DNA from: Vibrio aquaticus
Lineage (GTDB): Bacteria; Pseudomonadota; Gammaproteobacteria; Enterobacterales; Vibrionaceae
NCBI RefSeq assembly: GCF_003970385.1
Contig: NZ_RXZH01000004.1
Span: 241,528-305,527, forward strand
DNA: 64,000 nucleotides
Direction: 5' to 3'
The notes beneath the pieces are model-generated. The model worked only from the letters and a program-made list of their open reading frames with translations. It was not told the DNA's origin and searched no databases. Below, in pieces: positions 10,495 to 20,263 of this stretch. The position numbers were made by a program, and so were the translations under genes. How positions within the stretch are numbered: position 1 is the first letter of the stretch; each line of letters begins with the position of its first letter.

Positions 10495-10989
10495 ATGATC
10501 ACCCTTCACACAAATTTTGGTGACATCAAAATTCAATTAAATGAAGAAAAAGCACCAGAAACAAGCGCAAACTTCCTACAGTACTGCCGTGATGGTTTCT
10601 ACGACAACACACTATTCCACCGTGTTATCGATGGTTTCATGATTCAAGGTGGTGGCATGGAGTCTGGCCTACGTGAGAAGCCAAGTCGTGCACCAATCAA
10701 AAACGAAGCGAACAACGGCCTAAGCAACAAAGTGGGTACGTTGGCGATGGCTCGTACTATGGAACCGCACTCAGCGAGCTCTCAGTTCTTCATCAACGTA
10801 AACAACAACACGTTCCTAGATTTCCGTAGCGAAAGCCTAGACGGTTGGGGTTACTGTGTATTTGGTGAAGTTATCGAAGGCATGGACATTGTTGAGAAGA
10901 TCAAAGGCGTGAGCACGGGTTCTTACGGCATGCACCAAGATGTACCACTAGAAGACGTACTGATCACCGGTACTACAATCGAAGAATAA
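10495..10989 (+). CDS. ppiB: Peptidyl-prolyl cis-trans isomerase B (cyclophilin)
   Basis: A 164-aa cytoplasmic cyclophilin that speeds proline isomerisation during folding. Core signatures are [14 protein letters not shown] near residues 40-53, [12 protein letters not shown] near 98-109, and the [16 protein letters not shown] segment. No signal peptide is present, which separates it from periplasmic PpiA. It lies divergent to cysS and ahead of lpxH, an order shared with E. coli and Vibrio. A hairpin follows the stop. Confidence 0.97.
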   Translation: MITLHTNFGDIKIQLNEEKAPETSANFLQYCRDGFYDNTLFHRVIDGFMIQGGGMESGLREKPSRAPIKNEANNGLSNKVGTLAMARTMEPHSASSQFFINVNNNTFLDFRSESLDGWGYCVFGEVIEGMDIVEKIKGVSTGSYGMHQDVPLEDVLITGTTIEE

Positions 10990-11000
10990 TCTTGGATTGA

Positions 11001-11024
11001 GAGAGCGCATGATTATGCGCTCTC
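11001..11024 (+). terminator. Hairpin between ppiB and lpxH
   Basis: A perfect 10-bp stem GAGAGCGCAT / ATGCGCTCTC with a GATT loop, 11 nt after the ppiB stop and 13 nt before the lpxH ATG. The T-run is short, so it could be a weak terminator or an mRNA processing/stability element. Confidence 0.65.
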
Positions 11025-11037
11025 TTACTATTTGACT

Positions 11038-11775
11038 ATGACCACACTATTTATCTCCGATCTGCACTTATCCCCTGCTACACCCGAAATCAACCAGTGC
11101 TTTGTGAAATTCATGCGTGAAGAAGCGATCCACGCAGATGCCCTATACGTACTCGGTGACTTATTCGAATTTTGGGTGGGCGATGACGACAAATCAGACT
11201 TCGCCAGTTCGATACGTCATGAATTTAAAACGCTCACTGAACTTGGTGTTCCCTGCTTTTTTACTCAGGGCAATAGAGACTTTCTGGTTGGTAAACGCTT
11301 TGCAAAACAGACAGGTGTTACCTTACTTAGTGATGAAACCGTCATTGATATCTATGGTCAAAAGGCCGTTGTCTTACATGGAGACACCCTTTGTACTGAA
11401 GACGTTAAATATCTCGAGTTTCGGGCCAAAGTTCATCAACCCTGGCTGCAATGGGTGTTTAACCGCATTCCTATGTTTTTGAAGCAGAAAATCGTCAGCA
11501 AGGTTCAGTCTGATATCAAAACGGACAAGCAAACCAAATCGCTCGATATTATGGATGTGACGCAAAGCGAAGTTGTACGCGTAATGGACCATTATAATGT
11601 CGACCTTATGATACATGGCCATACGCACAGACCCAACGTCCACTCATTTGATAGAAACGACACTAAGTATACTAGAATTGTGTTAGGCGACTGGTATACA
11701 CAAGGTTCTGTACTGGTGTACGATAAAAACACATTCGAACTACAACAAAGACCTTTTGGCAACGGTTCCAAATAA
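11038..11775 (+). CDS. lpxH: UDP-2,3-diacylglucosamine diphosphatase
   Basis: Lipid A pathway hydrolase that cleaves UDP-2,3-diacylglucosamine to lipid X and UMP at the inner membrane. The calcineurin-like metallophosphatase motifs are clear: LFISDLHL at the start, [33 protein letters not shown] and [12 protein letters not shown] choose the ATG giving [11 protein letters not shown] (245 aa), which matches E. coli; an in-frame TTG two codons upstream is less likely. The gene starts close behind the ppiB hairpin and so may be partly cotranscribed with ppiB. Confidence 0.96.
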   Translation: MTTLFISDLHLSPATPEINQCFVKFMREEAIHADALYVLGDLFEFWVGDDDKSDFASSIRHEFKTLTELGVPCFFTQGNRDFLVGKRFAKQTGVTLLSDETVIDIYGQKAVVLHGDTLCTEDVKYLEFRAKVHQPWLQWVFNRIPMFLKQKIVSKVQSDIKTDKQTKSLDIMDVTQSEVVRVMDHYNVDLMIHGHTHRPNVHSFDRNDTKYTRIVLGDWYTQGSVLVYDKNTFELQQRPFGNGSK

Positions 11776-11912
11776 AGTAAGCCTCTGTAAAAGAAATACA
11801 AAAACAACAGAGCTTATTGACACTGATTTTAGAATGTCGGCTTAACCACATACTCAGAAACGACGCTTTCCGGTTTTTTGTGGTGACGATTACACGGAGC
11901 ACAGCACTTACC

Positions 11913-13130
11913 TTGAAATACTCTTATATTGCTAGACAGCCTATTCTTAACAAAGAAAAGCAAACCGTGGGATATGAGCTGCTATTTAGGGATGGTCCTC
12001 AAAACACCTTCCCAGAAATCGATCCTGAACAGGCGACAAGCCGATTACTTTCTGACCATTTTCTATCCACTCATTACGAAGCACTGGGTGATAAACTCGG
12101 CTTTGTGAATTTCCCTTATCAAAGTTTGATTAATCGAGTACCGACTCTGTTCCCGAGCGGAAACTTGGTGGTGGAGATTCTCGAAGACTGCGCGCCAACG
12201 GCAGAACTGTTGGAAGCAGTAAAAGAGATGGCGAAATTAGGCTACAAAATCGCACTTGATGACTTCATTCCAAGCAAGGAGTGGAAAGCGTTTTTGCCTT
12301 ATATCTCGATCATTAAGTTCGATATTCGCCAAGTCTCTATCGAAAAAGCGGCGATGTTTATTATGCGTTTGAGTGGCACTAATATTGAATTCATCGCTGA
12401 AAAAGTCGAGACCTACGAGGAGTTTGAGCAAGCGAGAACCGCTGGCTTTCAATATTTCCAGGGCTACTTCTTTAGTAAACCCGAAATGATCACGAGAAAG
12501 TCATTAGAGCCCTCATTTATGGCTGTCGTTCAGCTGATCACCGAGATTTCTAAAGAGAACATCAACTACGCTGCGATTGAATCACTCATCAGCAAAGATG
12601 TGACACTGTCTTACAAACTGCTCTCTTTTGTGAATGCCTCTTCTATCGTGAGAACGAAAATCCACTCATTCAAACAAGCATTGGTCTATTTGGGCGAAGA
12701 CAAACTACGTAAATTCATCTCGCTGGTGGCCATTGCCTCTACCCAAAATAGCAAACCCGATTACCTGTATGGGTTATCCATTCAACGAGCTCGATACTGT
12801 GAACTGGTTGGGGCAAAATTGGACCAGAAGCTTGAGTCAGGCCAAGCGTTCTTAACAGGTATGTTTTCACTCTTAGATAGCTTGCTCGATAGACCCTTAG
12901 AGCAAATTGTTGAAGAGATTTCTGTCGATGACTCCGTTAAAGACGCGATCATCAGCCACCAAGGTGCACTCGGCGATATTCTTGCCCTCACCGTGGCGTA
13001 TGAAAAAGCGGAATGGGATGAAGTCAACGGATACTGCAATAAGCTCGCACTCGATCAGGAAACTCTGAGTGAATGTTACGACGAGTCCGTGAAATGGACT
13101 GCTGAGTTGCTAAGCGTTAAAACCAATTAA
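11913..13130 (+). CDS. EAL-HDOD domain protein (YuxH family, CdgJ-like)
   Basis: A cyclic-di-GMP-related protein of about 405 aa: EAL domain (residues about 1-200) followed by an HDOD domain (about 205-390). The EAL signature is ELL (GYELLFRDG), yet the usual metal and catalytic positions look kept: FVNF, VVEILED, ALDDF, IIKFD, AEKVET and FQGYFFS. It may therefore be an active phosphodiesterase. I start it at TTG 11913 ([12 protein letters not shown]), where family proteins begin; upstream in-frame codons look non-coding, although the GGAG before this TTG is 13 nt away. Position after lpxH suggests equivalence to the V. cholerae motility regulator CdgJ, an inference from context. Confidence 0.8.
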   Translation: MKYSYIARQPILNKEKQTVGYELLFRDGPQNTFPEIDPEQATSRLLSDHFLSTHYEALGDKLGFVNFPYQSLINRVPTLFPSGNLVVEILEDCAPTAELLEAVKEMAKLGYKIALDDFIPSKEWKAFLPYISIIKFDIRQVSIEKAAMFIMRLSGTNIEFIAEKVETYEEFEQARTAGFQYFQGYFFSKPEMITRKSLEPSFMAVVQLITEISKENINYAAIESLISKDVTLSYKLLSFVNASSIVRTKIHSFKQALVYLGEDKLRKFISLVAIASTQNSKPDYLYGLSIQRARYCELVGAKLDQKLESGQAFLTGMFSLLDSLLDRPLEQIVEEISVDDSVKDAIISHQGALGDILALTVAYEKAEWDEVNGYCNKLALDQETLSECYDESVKWTAELLSVKTN

Positions 13131-13141
13131 TGAGAAACACT

Positions 13142-13636
13142 ATGACCACCTGCCCATGTGGAAGCACAGCCGACTACAGCCAGTGCTGCGAACCTATTCA
13201 TCACAATCACGCGCTAGCCACAACACCTGAAAAGCTCATGCGTTCTCGCTACAGCGCACACGTCAAAGGCCTAGTCGATTACGTTGTTGATACCTATCAC
13301 CCGAGCTGTCATGCAGAGGAGCAGCGAGAAGAAATAGCAGAGTCGATTGACAGCGATTGGTGTGGATTGGAAGTTGTTGAATCAACAGAAGGCAGCCACG
13401 CTGATGAAGGTTTTGTCATCTTCAAAGCAACGTTTAACCAAGAAGGTCAACAATATTGCCTAGAAGAACGCTCGCGCTTTGTGAGAGAAAATGACTTGTG
13501 GTATTACATTGATGGGACGTTTCCGGAACCAGAACAAGACCCACGCCTTTCACAATCGGTACAAAGCTTAAAAGTAGGCCGCAACGATCCCTGTATTTGT
13601 GGCAGTGGCAAAAAATTTAAAAAGTGTTGTGGGTAA
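13142..13636 (+). CDS. ychJ: YchJ family SEC-C motif protein
   Basis: A 164-aa protein of the YchJ/UPF0225 family with two zinc-binding Cys-rich ends: [13 protein letters not shown] at the N-terminus and [14 protein letters not shown] (SEC-C motif) at the C-terminus, joined by an NTF2-like central domain with [11 protein letters not shown]. The family has no firmly known function. The preceding EAL gene ends in TAATGA, so an in-frame ATG at 13130 is also available; I prefer 13142 because MTTCPCGS is the usual family start. It is probably translationally coupled to the EAL-HDOD gene. Confidence 0.88.
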   Translation: MTTCPCGSTADYSQCCEPIHHNHALATTPEKLMRSRYSAHVKGLVDYVVDTYHPSCHAEEQREEIAESIDSDWCGLEVVESTEGSHADEGFVIFKATFNQEGQQYCLEERSRFVRENDLWYYIDGTFPEPEQDPRLSQSVQSLKVGRNDPCICGSGKKFKKCCG

Positions 13637-13640
13637 ACTA

Positions 13641-13666
13641 AAAAAGGCAGGAAATCCTGCCTTTTT
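13641..13666. terminator. Bidirectional terminator ychJ / yeaC
   Basis: AAAAAGGCAGGA / TCCTGCCTTTTT stem between the convergent genes; poly-A and poly-T flank both sides. Confidence 0.88.
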
Positions 13667-13668
13667 CA

Positions 13669-13956
13669 TTACTGTTCGTTATTAGGGTTTACTCGCACGA
13701 TGTCGTCTTGCCCTTGCTGGAACTGTTTTTTGAGCTCAGCTTTAGACTTAAAACTGATTTCCCCACCTTTTGCGACTGTCATATGTTGCGCTTCTGAATT
13801 ATGCTTAGATTGATACAACATCACAGCTTGCATGCAAGAGTCTCGCTGCTCTTGTGAAAGTGGGCTACCCTCAGGCCACTTTCCTGTTTCTACAGCAAAA
13901 AGTAGGCGCTCATAAGCCTCTGGAGTAATCGCATCAATTAACTGCTCTGCGTCCAT
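13669..13956 (-). CDS. yeaC: YeaC family protein (DUF1315)
   Basis: A 95-aa cytoplasmic protein resembling E. coli YeaC: ITPEAYERLLFAVETGKWPEG near the N-terminus, then a QRDSCMQAVMLYQSKHNSEAQHMTV helix-rich centre and a basic segment KSKAELKKQF. Function is unknown. It converges on ychJ. In E. coli yeaC lies in the gapA-yeaD-msrB neighbourhood, and those genes also follow here, which supports the family assignment. Confidence 0.87.
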   Translation of the reverse strand: MDAEQLIDAITPEAYERLLFAVETGKWPEGSPLSQEQRDSCMQAVMLYQSKHNSEAQHMTVAKGGEISFKSKAELKKQFQQGQDDIVRVNPNNEQ

Positions 13957-14064
13957 GGTCTATCCTAACTATTCATCTTGGAAATTTAAGATGAACATTA
14001 ACTGGCTAGTAGAGTGAGTCAAGGAAACAACAATAATTAAGTGTAACGGATCACAAGCATCAGT

Positions 14065-14889
14065 ATGAAACCAATTAAAGCGCTTACGCTGTTTAGCATG
14101 GGCTTTGCCTTAGCAGGCTGTTTTGAATCAAACAAAAATACAGAGCAACTATGTAGCAACAACCCTGGCTTACAGTGTGAACGGCTGAATATGGGTGATG
14201 GTCAATGCAGAATCCCTAGAACTGACCTCATTTGGCACCGCTATGAATTACAGAAAAACCCAAATGATGAGAACAAGATAAAAGAGTATGGCCTTCTTGC
14301 TGAATACAAAAAATGCCTAGAATTGGCGGCACAGATCCAACCCATCGATCAGTCTAACCTTAAAGAGCGCCGTTTTAGCGCCTTAGTCAACGCAGGTGAA
14401 GACTTAGAAAGCATCATTTCAGCATTAGAAATGGCCAACTCCCCTGAGGCGTTCTATTTTCTTTGGAGCCAAACTGGCAGCACCCAAGCACAAAGGCAGT
14501 TTTTACAGCTAGAAGGTACTCCGGTTCTCGAAACCGCAGAGATGCAATACGCACTCGCGACATTTTATACCAGCCGAGATCAACAGAAAACACGCCACCT
14601 CCTTCTCCATTCATTGGAACTCACCGGAAGAAACAAGGTGAATACGGAAGTATTTAAGTCACTCGCCAGTACCACGTATCGACTTGGGCTTAAGGAAGAA
14701 GCCTATATATGGACAGAAGTGGCGAAAAGCCATGAGGTGCCCGTTGCCTCCCAAAGTGAGTTGCAGCTGTTGTATGGCTTTGACCAAAGCACCTATGACC
14801 AATTAGATGATATCGCCGAGAATATTGAAGACGCGATCAAAAATGGCACCTTTACAGCAGCAATGATTCCCACATTTCGAAAAAAGTAA
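14065..14889 (+). CDS. Putative lipoprotein, DUF2989-like
   Basis: A 274-aa protein with a lipoprotein signal peptide: a hydrophobic stretch followed by the lipobox LAGC, with the lipidated Cys at residue 19. The mature part is helical, rich in Leu/Ala/Glu with TPR-like spacing, and has early Cys pairs (LCSNN, LQCERL, GQCRI) that could form disulphides in the periplasm. I believe it belongs to the DUF2989 family found in Vibrio and Shewanella, but this is from memory. Function unknown. It ends at a terminator shared with msrB. Confidence 0.75.
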   Translation: MKPIKALTLFSMGFALAGCFESNKNTEQLCSNNPGLQCERLNMGDGQCRIPRTDLIWHRYELQKNPNDENKIKEYGLLAEYKKCLELAAQIQPIDQSNLKERRFSALVNAGEDLESIISALEMANSPEAFYFLWSQTGSTQAQRQFLQLEGTPVLETAEMQYALATFYTSRDQQKTRHLLLHSLELTGRNKVNTEVFKSLASTTYRLGLKEEAYIWTEVAKSHEVPVASQSELQLLYGFDQSTYDQLDDIAENIEDAIKNGTFTAAMIPTFRKK

Positions 14890-14908
14890 AGAAATGAAAG
14901 GATAAAAC

Positions 14909-14937
14909 AAAAAGCGGTGACTAATTCACCGCTTTTT
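14909..14937. terminator. Bidirectional terminator before msrB end
   Basis: AAAAAGCGGTGA / TCACCGCTTTTT, 5-nt loop, between convergent genes. It abuts the msrB stop codon. Confidence 0.88.
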
Positions 14938-15342
14938 TTATGAATTGTTGAAAATTAACGACACCGAGTTGACACAAAAGCGTTCCCCCGTCGTTTTAGG
15001 TCCATCTGGAAAAATGTGACCTAAGTGGCTATCACAGGCCGCACATCGGATTTCCGTTCGAGTCATTCCGTGACTCAGATCTTCTAAATAGCGAATAGCC
15101 TTGTCATTGATAGGGGCATCAAAGCTAGGCCACCCACAACCTGAATCATATTTATTATCTGACTGAAAAAGTGGCGCTTGGCAGCAAGTGCAAGAATAGA
15201 CACCTGTTTGCTTATTGTGGAGCAACTTACCGCTAAAAGGGGCTTCTGTACCTTGATTTCGACATACTCGATACTCCTCATCAGATAACACCTCACGCCA
15301 GTGTTCATCTGGCTTCACGACCTTTTCTACCTTATATTTCAC
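14938..15342 (-). CDS. msrB: Peptide-methionine (R)-S-oxide reductase
   Basis: Repairs oxidised methionine R-sulfoxides in proteins, using thioredoxin. The 134-aa product holds two CxxC zinc pairs (CTCC and CAAC), the [12 protein letters not shown] motif with the recycling Cys position, and the catalytic Cys in RFCVNS near the C-terminus. I start it at GTG 15342 because GGAG lies 10 nt before it; an ATG at 15366 (8 codons upstream) lacks any Shine-Dalgarno sequence. It is transcribed divergently from gapA, as in E. coli where msrB, yeaC, gapA and yeaD cluster. Confidence 0.95.
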   Translation of the reverse strand: MKYKVEKVVKPDEHWREVLSDEEYRVCRNQGTEAPFSGKLLHNKQTGVYSCTCCQAPLFQSDNKYDSGCGWPSFDAPINDKAIRYLEDLSHGMTRTEIRCAACDSHLGHIFPDGPKTTGERFCVNSVSLIFNNS

Positions 15343-16673
<1,331 letters not shown>

Positions 16674-16712
16674 TTCATTACTTTAAGATAAGCGTTTAGC
16701 GCAGAATCTTGT

Positions 16713-16739
16713 AAAAGGCGGCTCTCGAGTCGCCTTTTT
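16713..16739 (+). terminator. Terminator of gapA
   Basis: AAAAGGCG ... CGCCTTTT stem with a CTCGAG-containing loop and a T-run, about 40 nt after the gapA stop. Confidence 0.8.
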
Positions 16740-16783
16740 TGTATCTAAATTTTGAGTCAGCCTTTCTGTTGAGGACCTAGAAT

Positions 16784-17668
16784 ATGGATTTAAAATCTCT
16801 TCCAACCCTTACCGCCCTATCCGATAACGTAACCATTGTTGAGATCGATCAAACCAAAATCGTTCGTGTTATTCACGATAAGGCTACGGCAGGTATCTGT
16901 CTCCATGGTGGCCATGTCATTTCATTTAAGCCCGAAGGTCAAGAAGATCTGATCTGGATGAGCGAGCAAGCGAACTTTGATGGGAAAGCGGCTCTTCGTG
17001 GTGGTATTCCGATTTGCTGGCCATGGTTTGGTCGTATTGCAGCCCCAGCGCACGGCTTTGCCCGCAACAGTCAATGGACCCTGCTAGAACATCGCGAAAG
17101 TGAAAACGGCGTGATTGTAGAGCTTGGTTTACTTCCTTCAGAATCAACATTGGCAGTTTGGCCTTATCAGTTCCAGGCTCACCTATTGGTTGAGATTGGT
17201 GATGAACTAAAAGTCACACTAGACGTAACCAATACCGATACTCAGGCTTGGACCTTCTCAGGTGCGCTACACACTTACCTAACCGTGGGTGATATCGAGC
17301 AAACGACAACGACAGGCATGGGCCCTGAATACATCGATGGCCTTAAAGGTGGTGAAGTGTGCCAGGGTGGTGAGACCTTGCAACTGACTGACACTATCGA
17401 CCGAGTTTACACTCAACCTGCAGCTCAGATTACGGTTTCAGACCCTGTACTTAAACGTTCTGTGATTGTTGAAAACCAAGGTCACAACTCGGCAGTATTG
17501 TGGAACCCGTGGGCTGAAGGAGCACAAGGTATGAGCGACATGCAAGATGATGGGTACAAGACATTCTTGTGTGTGGAATCAACCCTCCATGCGCCATCAA
17601 TTGAGCAAGGAAAAACGCTGCAACCGGGTGAAAGCCACCAGCTTGTTACCACGGTTTACTCTAAGTAA
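16784..17668 (+). CDS. yeaD: D-hexose-6-phosphate mutarotase (glucose-6-phosphate 1-epimerase)
   Basis: A 294-aa member of the aldose-1-epimerase superfamily, interconverting anomers of hexose 6-phosphates. Typical features are GGHVISFKP near residue 43, LRGGIPICWPWFG near 70-82, PAHGFARNSQW near 88, the ALHTYLTVGDIEQ segment with the catalytic His, and NPWAEGA near the end. GAGG lies 9 nt before the ATG. Its place directly after gapA is conserved with E. coli. No signal peptide, so it acts in the cytoplasm. Confidence 0.93.
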   Translation: MDLKSLPTLTALSDNVTIVEIDQTKIVRVIHDKATAGICLHGGHVISFKPEGQEDLIWMSEQANFDGKAALRGGIPICWPWFGRIAAPAHGFARNSQWTLLEHRESENGVIVELGLLPSESTLAVWPYQFQAHLLVEIGDELKVTLDVTNTDTQAWTFSGALHTYLTVGDIEQTTTTGMGPEYIDGLKGGEVCQGGETLQLTDTIDRVYTQPAAQITVSDPVLKRSVIVENQGHNSAVLWNPWAEGAQGMSDMQDDGYKTFLCVESTLHAPSIEQGKTLQPGESHQLVTTVYSK

Positions 17669-17781
17669 TCATCGCTACTCCATTAGCCTCAGCCAAGGTT
17701 GGGGCTATCTATCACTAACACTTTTTCATCTAAGCACTTCCTGCTAGACTCTGCGCTCACAAATACCGAACTGAGTTATTT

Positions 17782-18603
17782 ATGTCTTACACCTGCCCTC
17801 TTTGTCATCTACCTATCACTTTGAACGAACGCAGTTACCGCTGTGAAAAAAATCATGCTTTTGATTTAGCGAAAGAAGGCTATATCAACCTAATGCCTGT
17901 TCAGCACAAACGTTCAAAAGATCCTGGTGACAATAAAGAGATGATGCAGGCGAGGCGTCGATTCTTAGAAAAAGATCATTACCAACCTCTAAAATCACGT
18001 ATCGCTTCATTAAGTGCAGAGCGACTGGTTAAGACAAACCACACACTATTAGACATTGGTTGTGGTGAAGGGTATTACACCACTGCTGTTGCAAACGCAC
18101 TGCTTGAGCAAGATGCTAGCGCAAAGGTCTACGGTCTCGATATTTCTAAAGTAGCGATTCGATACGCTGCCAAACGATACTTAAATTGTGCATTCAGTGT
18201 CGCCTCTAGCCATCGTTTACCTTTTGAATCCGGTAGTCTTGATGCTGTCCTCAGAATTTATGCGCCATGCAAAGCAGAGGAACTCCAGCGAGTCGTTACT
18301 GACACAGGCATAGTGATGACAGTGACACCCGCTGCTCGCCACCTTTATCAGCTTAGAGAAGAGATTTACTCAGATGTCCGTCTGCACAGTGAAGAGCCAG
18401 AATTACTCAACGGCTTCACTTTAGAGCATGAAGAAAAGCTCAACTACACCATGGCATTATCTGATGGTGATGCGCATGATTTGTTGCAAATGACCCCTTT
18501 TGCTTGGAAAGCTTCTGAAGAACTAAGAGACAAACTAAAGTCCACTACACTGTATGAGTGCGAGGCAGACTTTATGATTCGGGTTTATCGCAAAACAACC
18601 TAG
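17782..18603 (+). CDS. rlmA: 23S rRNA (guanine(745)-N1)-methyltransferase
   Basis: SAM-dependent methylation of G745 in 23S rRNA helix 35. The 273-aa product starts with the zinc-binding module (CPLC at residues 5-8, then CEKNH near 22), the DLAKEGYINLMPVQHK segment typical of RlmA, and the SAM motif LLDIGCGEGYY near 89-99, followed by VYGLDISKVAIRYAAKRY. Family length matches E. coli RlmA (269 aa). It stands alone, downstream of yeaD. Confidence 0.94.
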   Translation: MSYTCPLCHLPITLNERSYRCEKNHAFDLAKEGYINLMPVQHKRSKDPGDNKEMMQARRRFLEKDHYQPLKSRIASLSAERLVKTNHTLLDIGCGEGYYTTAVANALLEQDASAKVYGLDISKVAIRYAAKRYLNCAFSVASSHRLPFESGSLDAVLRIYAPCKAEELQRVVTDTGIVMTVTPAARHLYQLREEIYSDVRLHSEEPELLNGFTLEHEEKLNYTMALSDGDAHDLLQMTPFAWKASEELRDKLKSTTLYECEADFMIRVYRKTT

Positions 18604-18685
18604 CAATATAGAGAACACTTCTCATTTGCATTGAGTTATCTTAACGCCTCCATTACTATTGTCCTGAACATGAATGGAGGTTGTT

Positions 18686-19627
18686 ATGTTTCGGCTTGTT
18701 GCCCTATCCCTTACCACATTGGCTTTGACCGCTTGCTCTGGATTTACATCTGACTCGACAGAAACAAAAGTACGCCATTTCTACGACTATCAGCTGTATA
18801 GCCCAGTACTTGAGCCCATTTCATTAACAAGTCTTCCTAAAAGCCTTCTTGAGGCTGATGTCATTTTGGTTGGAGAATGGCACACGCATTCCGGCATACA
18901 TCGCTTTCAAACCGATCTTCTTGATGCACTTTCAGACCAACGCCCAGTCGCGTTATCAATGGAGCAATTTACCCGAGATAAGCAGACCGTTGTCGATCAC
19001 TATTTAGCGGGCAAAATTGGTGAACAATTTCTTATTAAAAGCGGCAATGCATGGCCAAACTACGAAAGTGATTACCGCCCCCTCGTTGAACTGGCGAAAC
19101 AGAAACAGCTCGACGTGATTGCCGCCAACGCACCAAAACCGATTGTGCGTTGTATCGGCCGCGAAGGTATTGAATATTTGGAAGTGCTTCCACCTCATAA
19201 GAGAGACTATGTTGCAGCCGATATCAATACGGCGGACAGCCCCTATAAAGAAAAGTTTATGGCTTCGATGCACCATGGCAGTCCGGAACAGACTCAGAAC
19301 CAATATGCCGCCCAAGTGACTTGGGATGAAACCATGGCTGAAAGCATCACAAACTACTTAACAGAGCACTCAGGGACTCAAGTGCTGCATATTGCTGGCA
19401 AGTTTCATACTGAGCAGGGGCTCGGGACCAAAGCTTCTATCCTAAAACGTAATCCCAGCCTAAACGTTGTCGTGATTACGCCATATTCCAATCCAGAAGA
19501 TAATAATCCAAATAGTGACTTTGTACTCAATGTGCTTCCACCACCAGAGCGCTATGTACAAATGGAACATCGCATGGCCGCCTACCAACATTTATCCAAG
19601 CGTGATGATACATTGAAGTGTATATAG
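18686..19627 (+). CDS. ChaN-like lipoprotein
   Basis: A 313-aa lipoprotein (lipobox LTAC, Cys at about residue 17) of the ChaN family, whose studied members bind haem and are linked with iron uptake at the outer membrane. Visible family features are ADVILVGEWHTHSGIHRFQ near residues 60-80, SMEQFTRDKQ, and ADINTADSPYKEKFMASMHHG. The ATG at 18686 follows a perfect GGAGG with a 5-nt gap; an in-frame ATG at 18674 lies inside that ribosome binding site and is rejected. I see no clear Fur box upstream. Confidence 0.85.
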   Translation: MFRLVALSLTTLALTACSGFTSDSTETKVRHFYDYQLYSPVLEPISLTSLPKSLLEADVILVGEWHTHSGIHRFQTDLLDALSDQRPVALSMEQFTRDKQTVVDHYLAGKIGEQFLIKSGNAWPNYESDYRPLVELAKQKQLDVIAANAPKPIVRCIGREGIEYLEVLPPHKRDYVAADINTADSPYKEKFMASMHHGSPEQTQNQYAAQVTWDETMAESITNYLTEHSGTQVLHIAGKFHTEQGLGTKASILKRNPSLNVVVITPYSNPEDNNPNSDFVLNVLPPPERYVQMEHRMAAYQHLSKRDDTLKCI

Positions 19628-19804
19628 CGTAGGGATGTGCTTTTGGCGCGATAAATGCTTGTAAGAAAAGTCGGAGAAGCGCTCTCCGTGACAAATTCGG
19701 CACAGTTTATGCTTGAGTTATTTTTATACAAATATTGCATATTTTGCACAAGTTTTTCACGAGACCGCCGATATATTGTCTGAGGATAAGGTAAGGAGAT
19801 CATC

Positions 19805-20161
19805 ATGACCCCAGTAGGAATGGAACCAGCTAAGCTGTCCCCTACCCAGCAGGTAAAGCCTCAAGCAACCAATGCAAGCCAACAGGCAAGCTCTGCGCCA
19901 CTTAAAGTAGAGCAGAATACCGTTACCCTTTCTGATGAAGGCAAGGCGCTTTTAGCTGCGCTTCAAGAAATTGAGAAAGAGAGTAAAACGGCTCCGCAAG
20001 ACGGCAAGAGCGTCGGCGATAAAGTGGAGTCATTTGCTCATGGAGCATTAGGCATGGATCACCCTGATAAAATCGAAGAAGAGGATGATGGTTCATACTC
20101 AGCAGGGCAATACCTTTCCGCAGCGGCAACCGTTGGTGGTATTCTCCTAGCCATACTCTAG
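19805..20161 (+). CDS. Hypothetical protein with a C-terminal hydrophobic segment
   Basis: A 118-aa protein I do not recognise. The first 40 residues are Gln/Ala/Thr/Pro-rich and probably disordered. A short helix follows (VTLSDEGKALLAALQEIEKE), then an acidic stretch (DHPDKIEEEDDGSY) and a hydrophobic C-terminus (YLSAAATVGGILLAIL) that could anchor in the membrane. AAGGAGA with good spacing precedes the ATG, and codon use is normal for this genome, so it is probably expressed. The VTLSDEGKAL motif recalls short motifs near the start of several Vibrio surface or flagellar small proteins, but this is weak. Confidence 0.7.
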   Translation: MTPVGMEPAKLSPTQQVKPQATNASQQASSAPLKVEQNTVTLSDEGKALLAALQEIEKESKTAPQDGKSVGDKVESFAHGALGMDHPDKIEEEDDGSYSAGQYLSAAATVGGILLAIL

Positions 20162-20263
20162 TTTGTATTAATATTATTGGTCATCTCGACAAACAACCTC
20201 GTTTGTCGCCTTGGCCCTGCTCACTCCATAATCAAGTAACGATTTTTTATGGAAAGTTAACTT

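Noticed and set aside
11817..11912. N-terminal extension of the EAL-HDOD protein
   Set aside because: The 32 codons have no family match, begin with TTG and lack a ribosome binding site; homologues start at the [10 protein letters not shown] segment.
18604..18685. Fur box before the ChaN-like gene
   Set aside because: TTCTCATTTGCATTGAG has scattered matches only and does not form a credible 19-bp Fur site.
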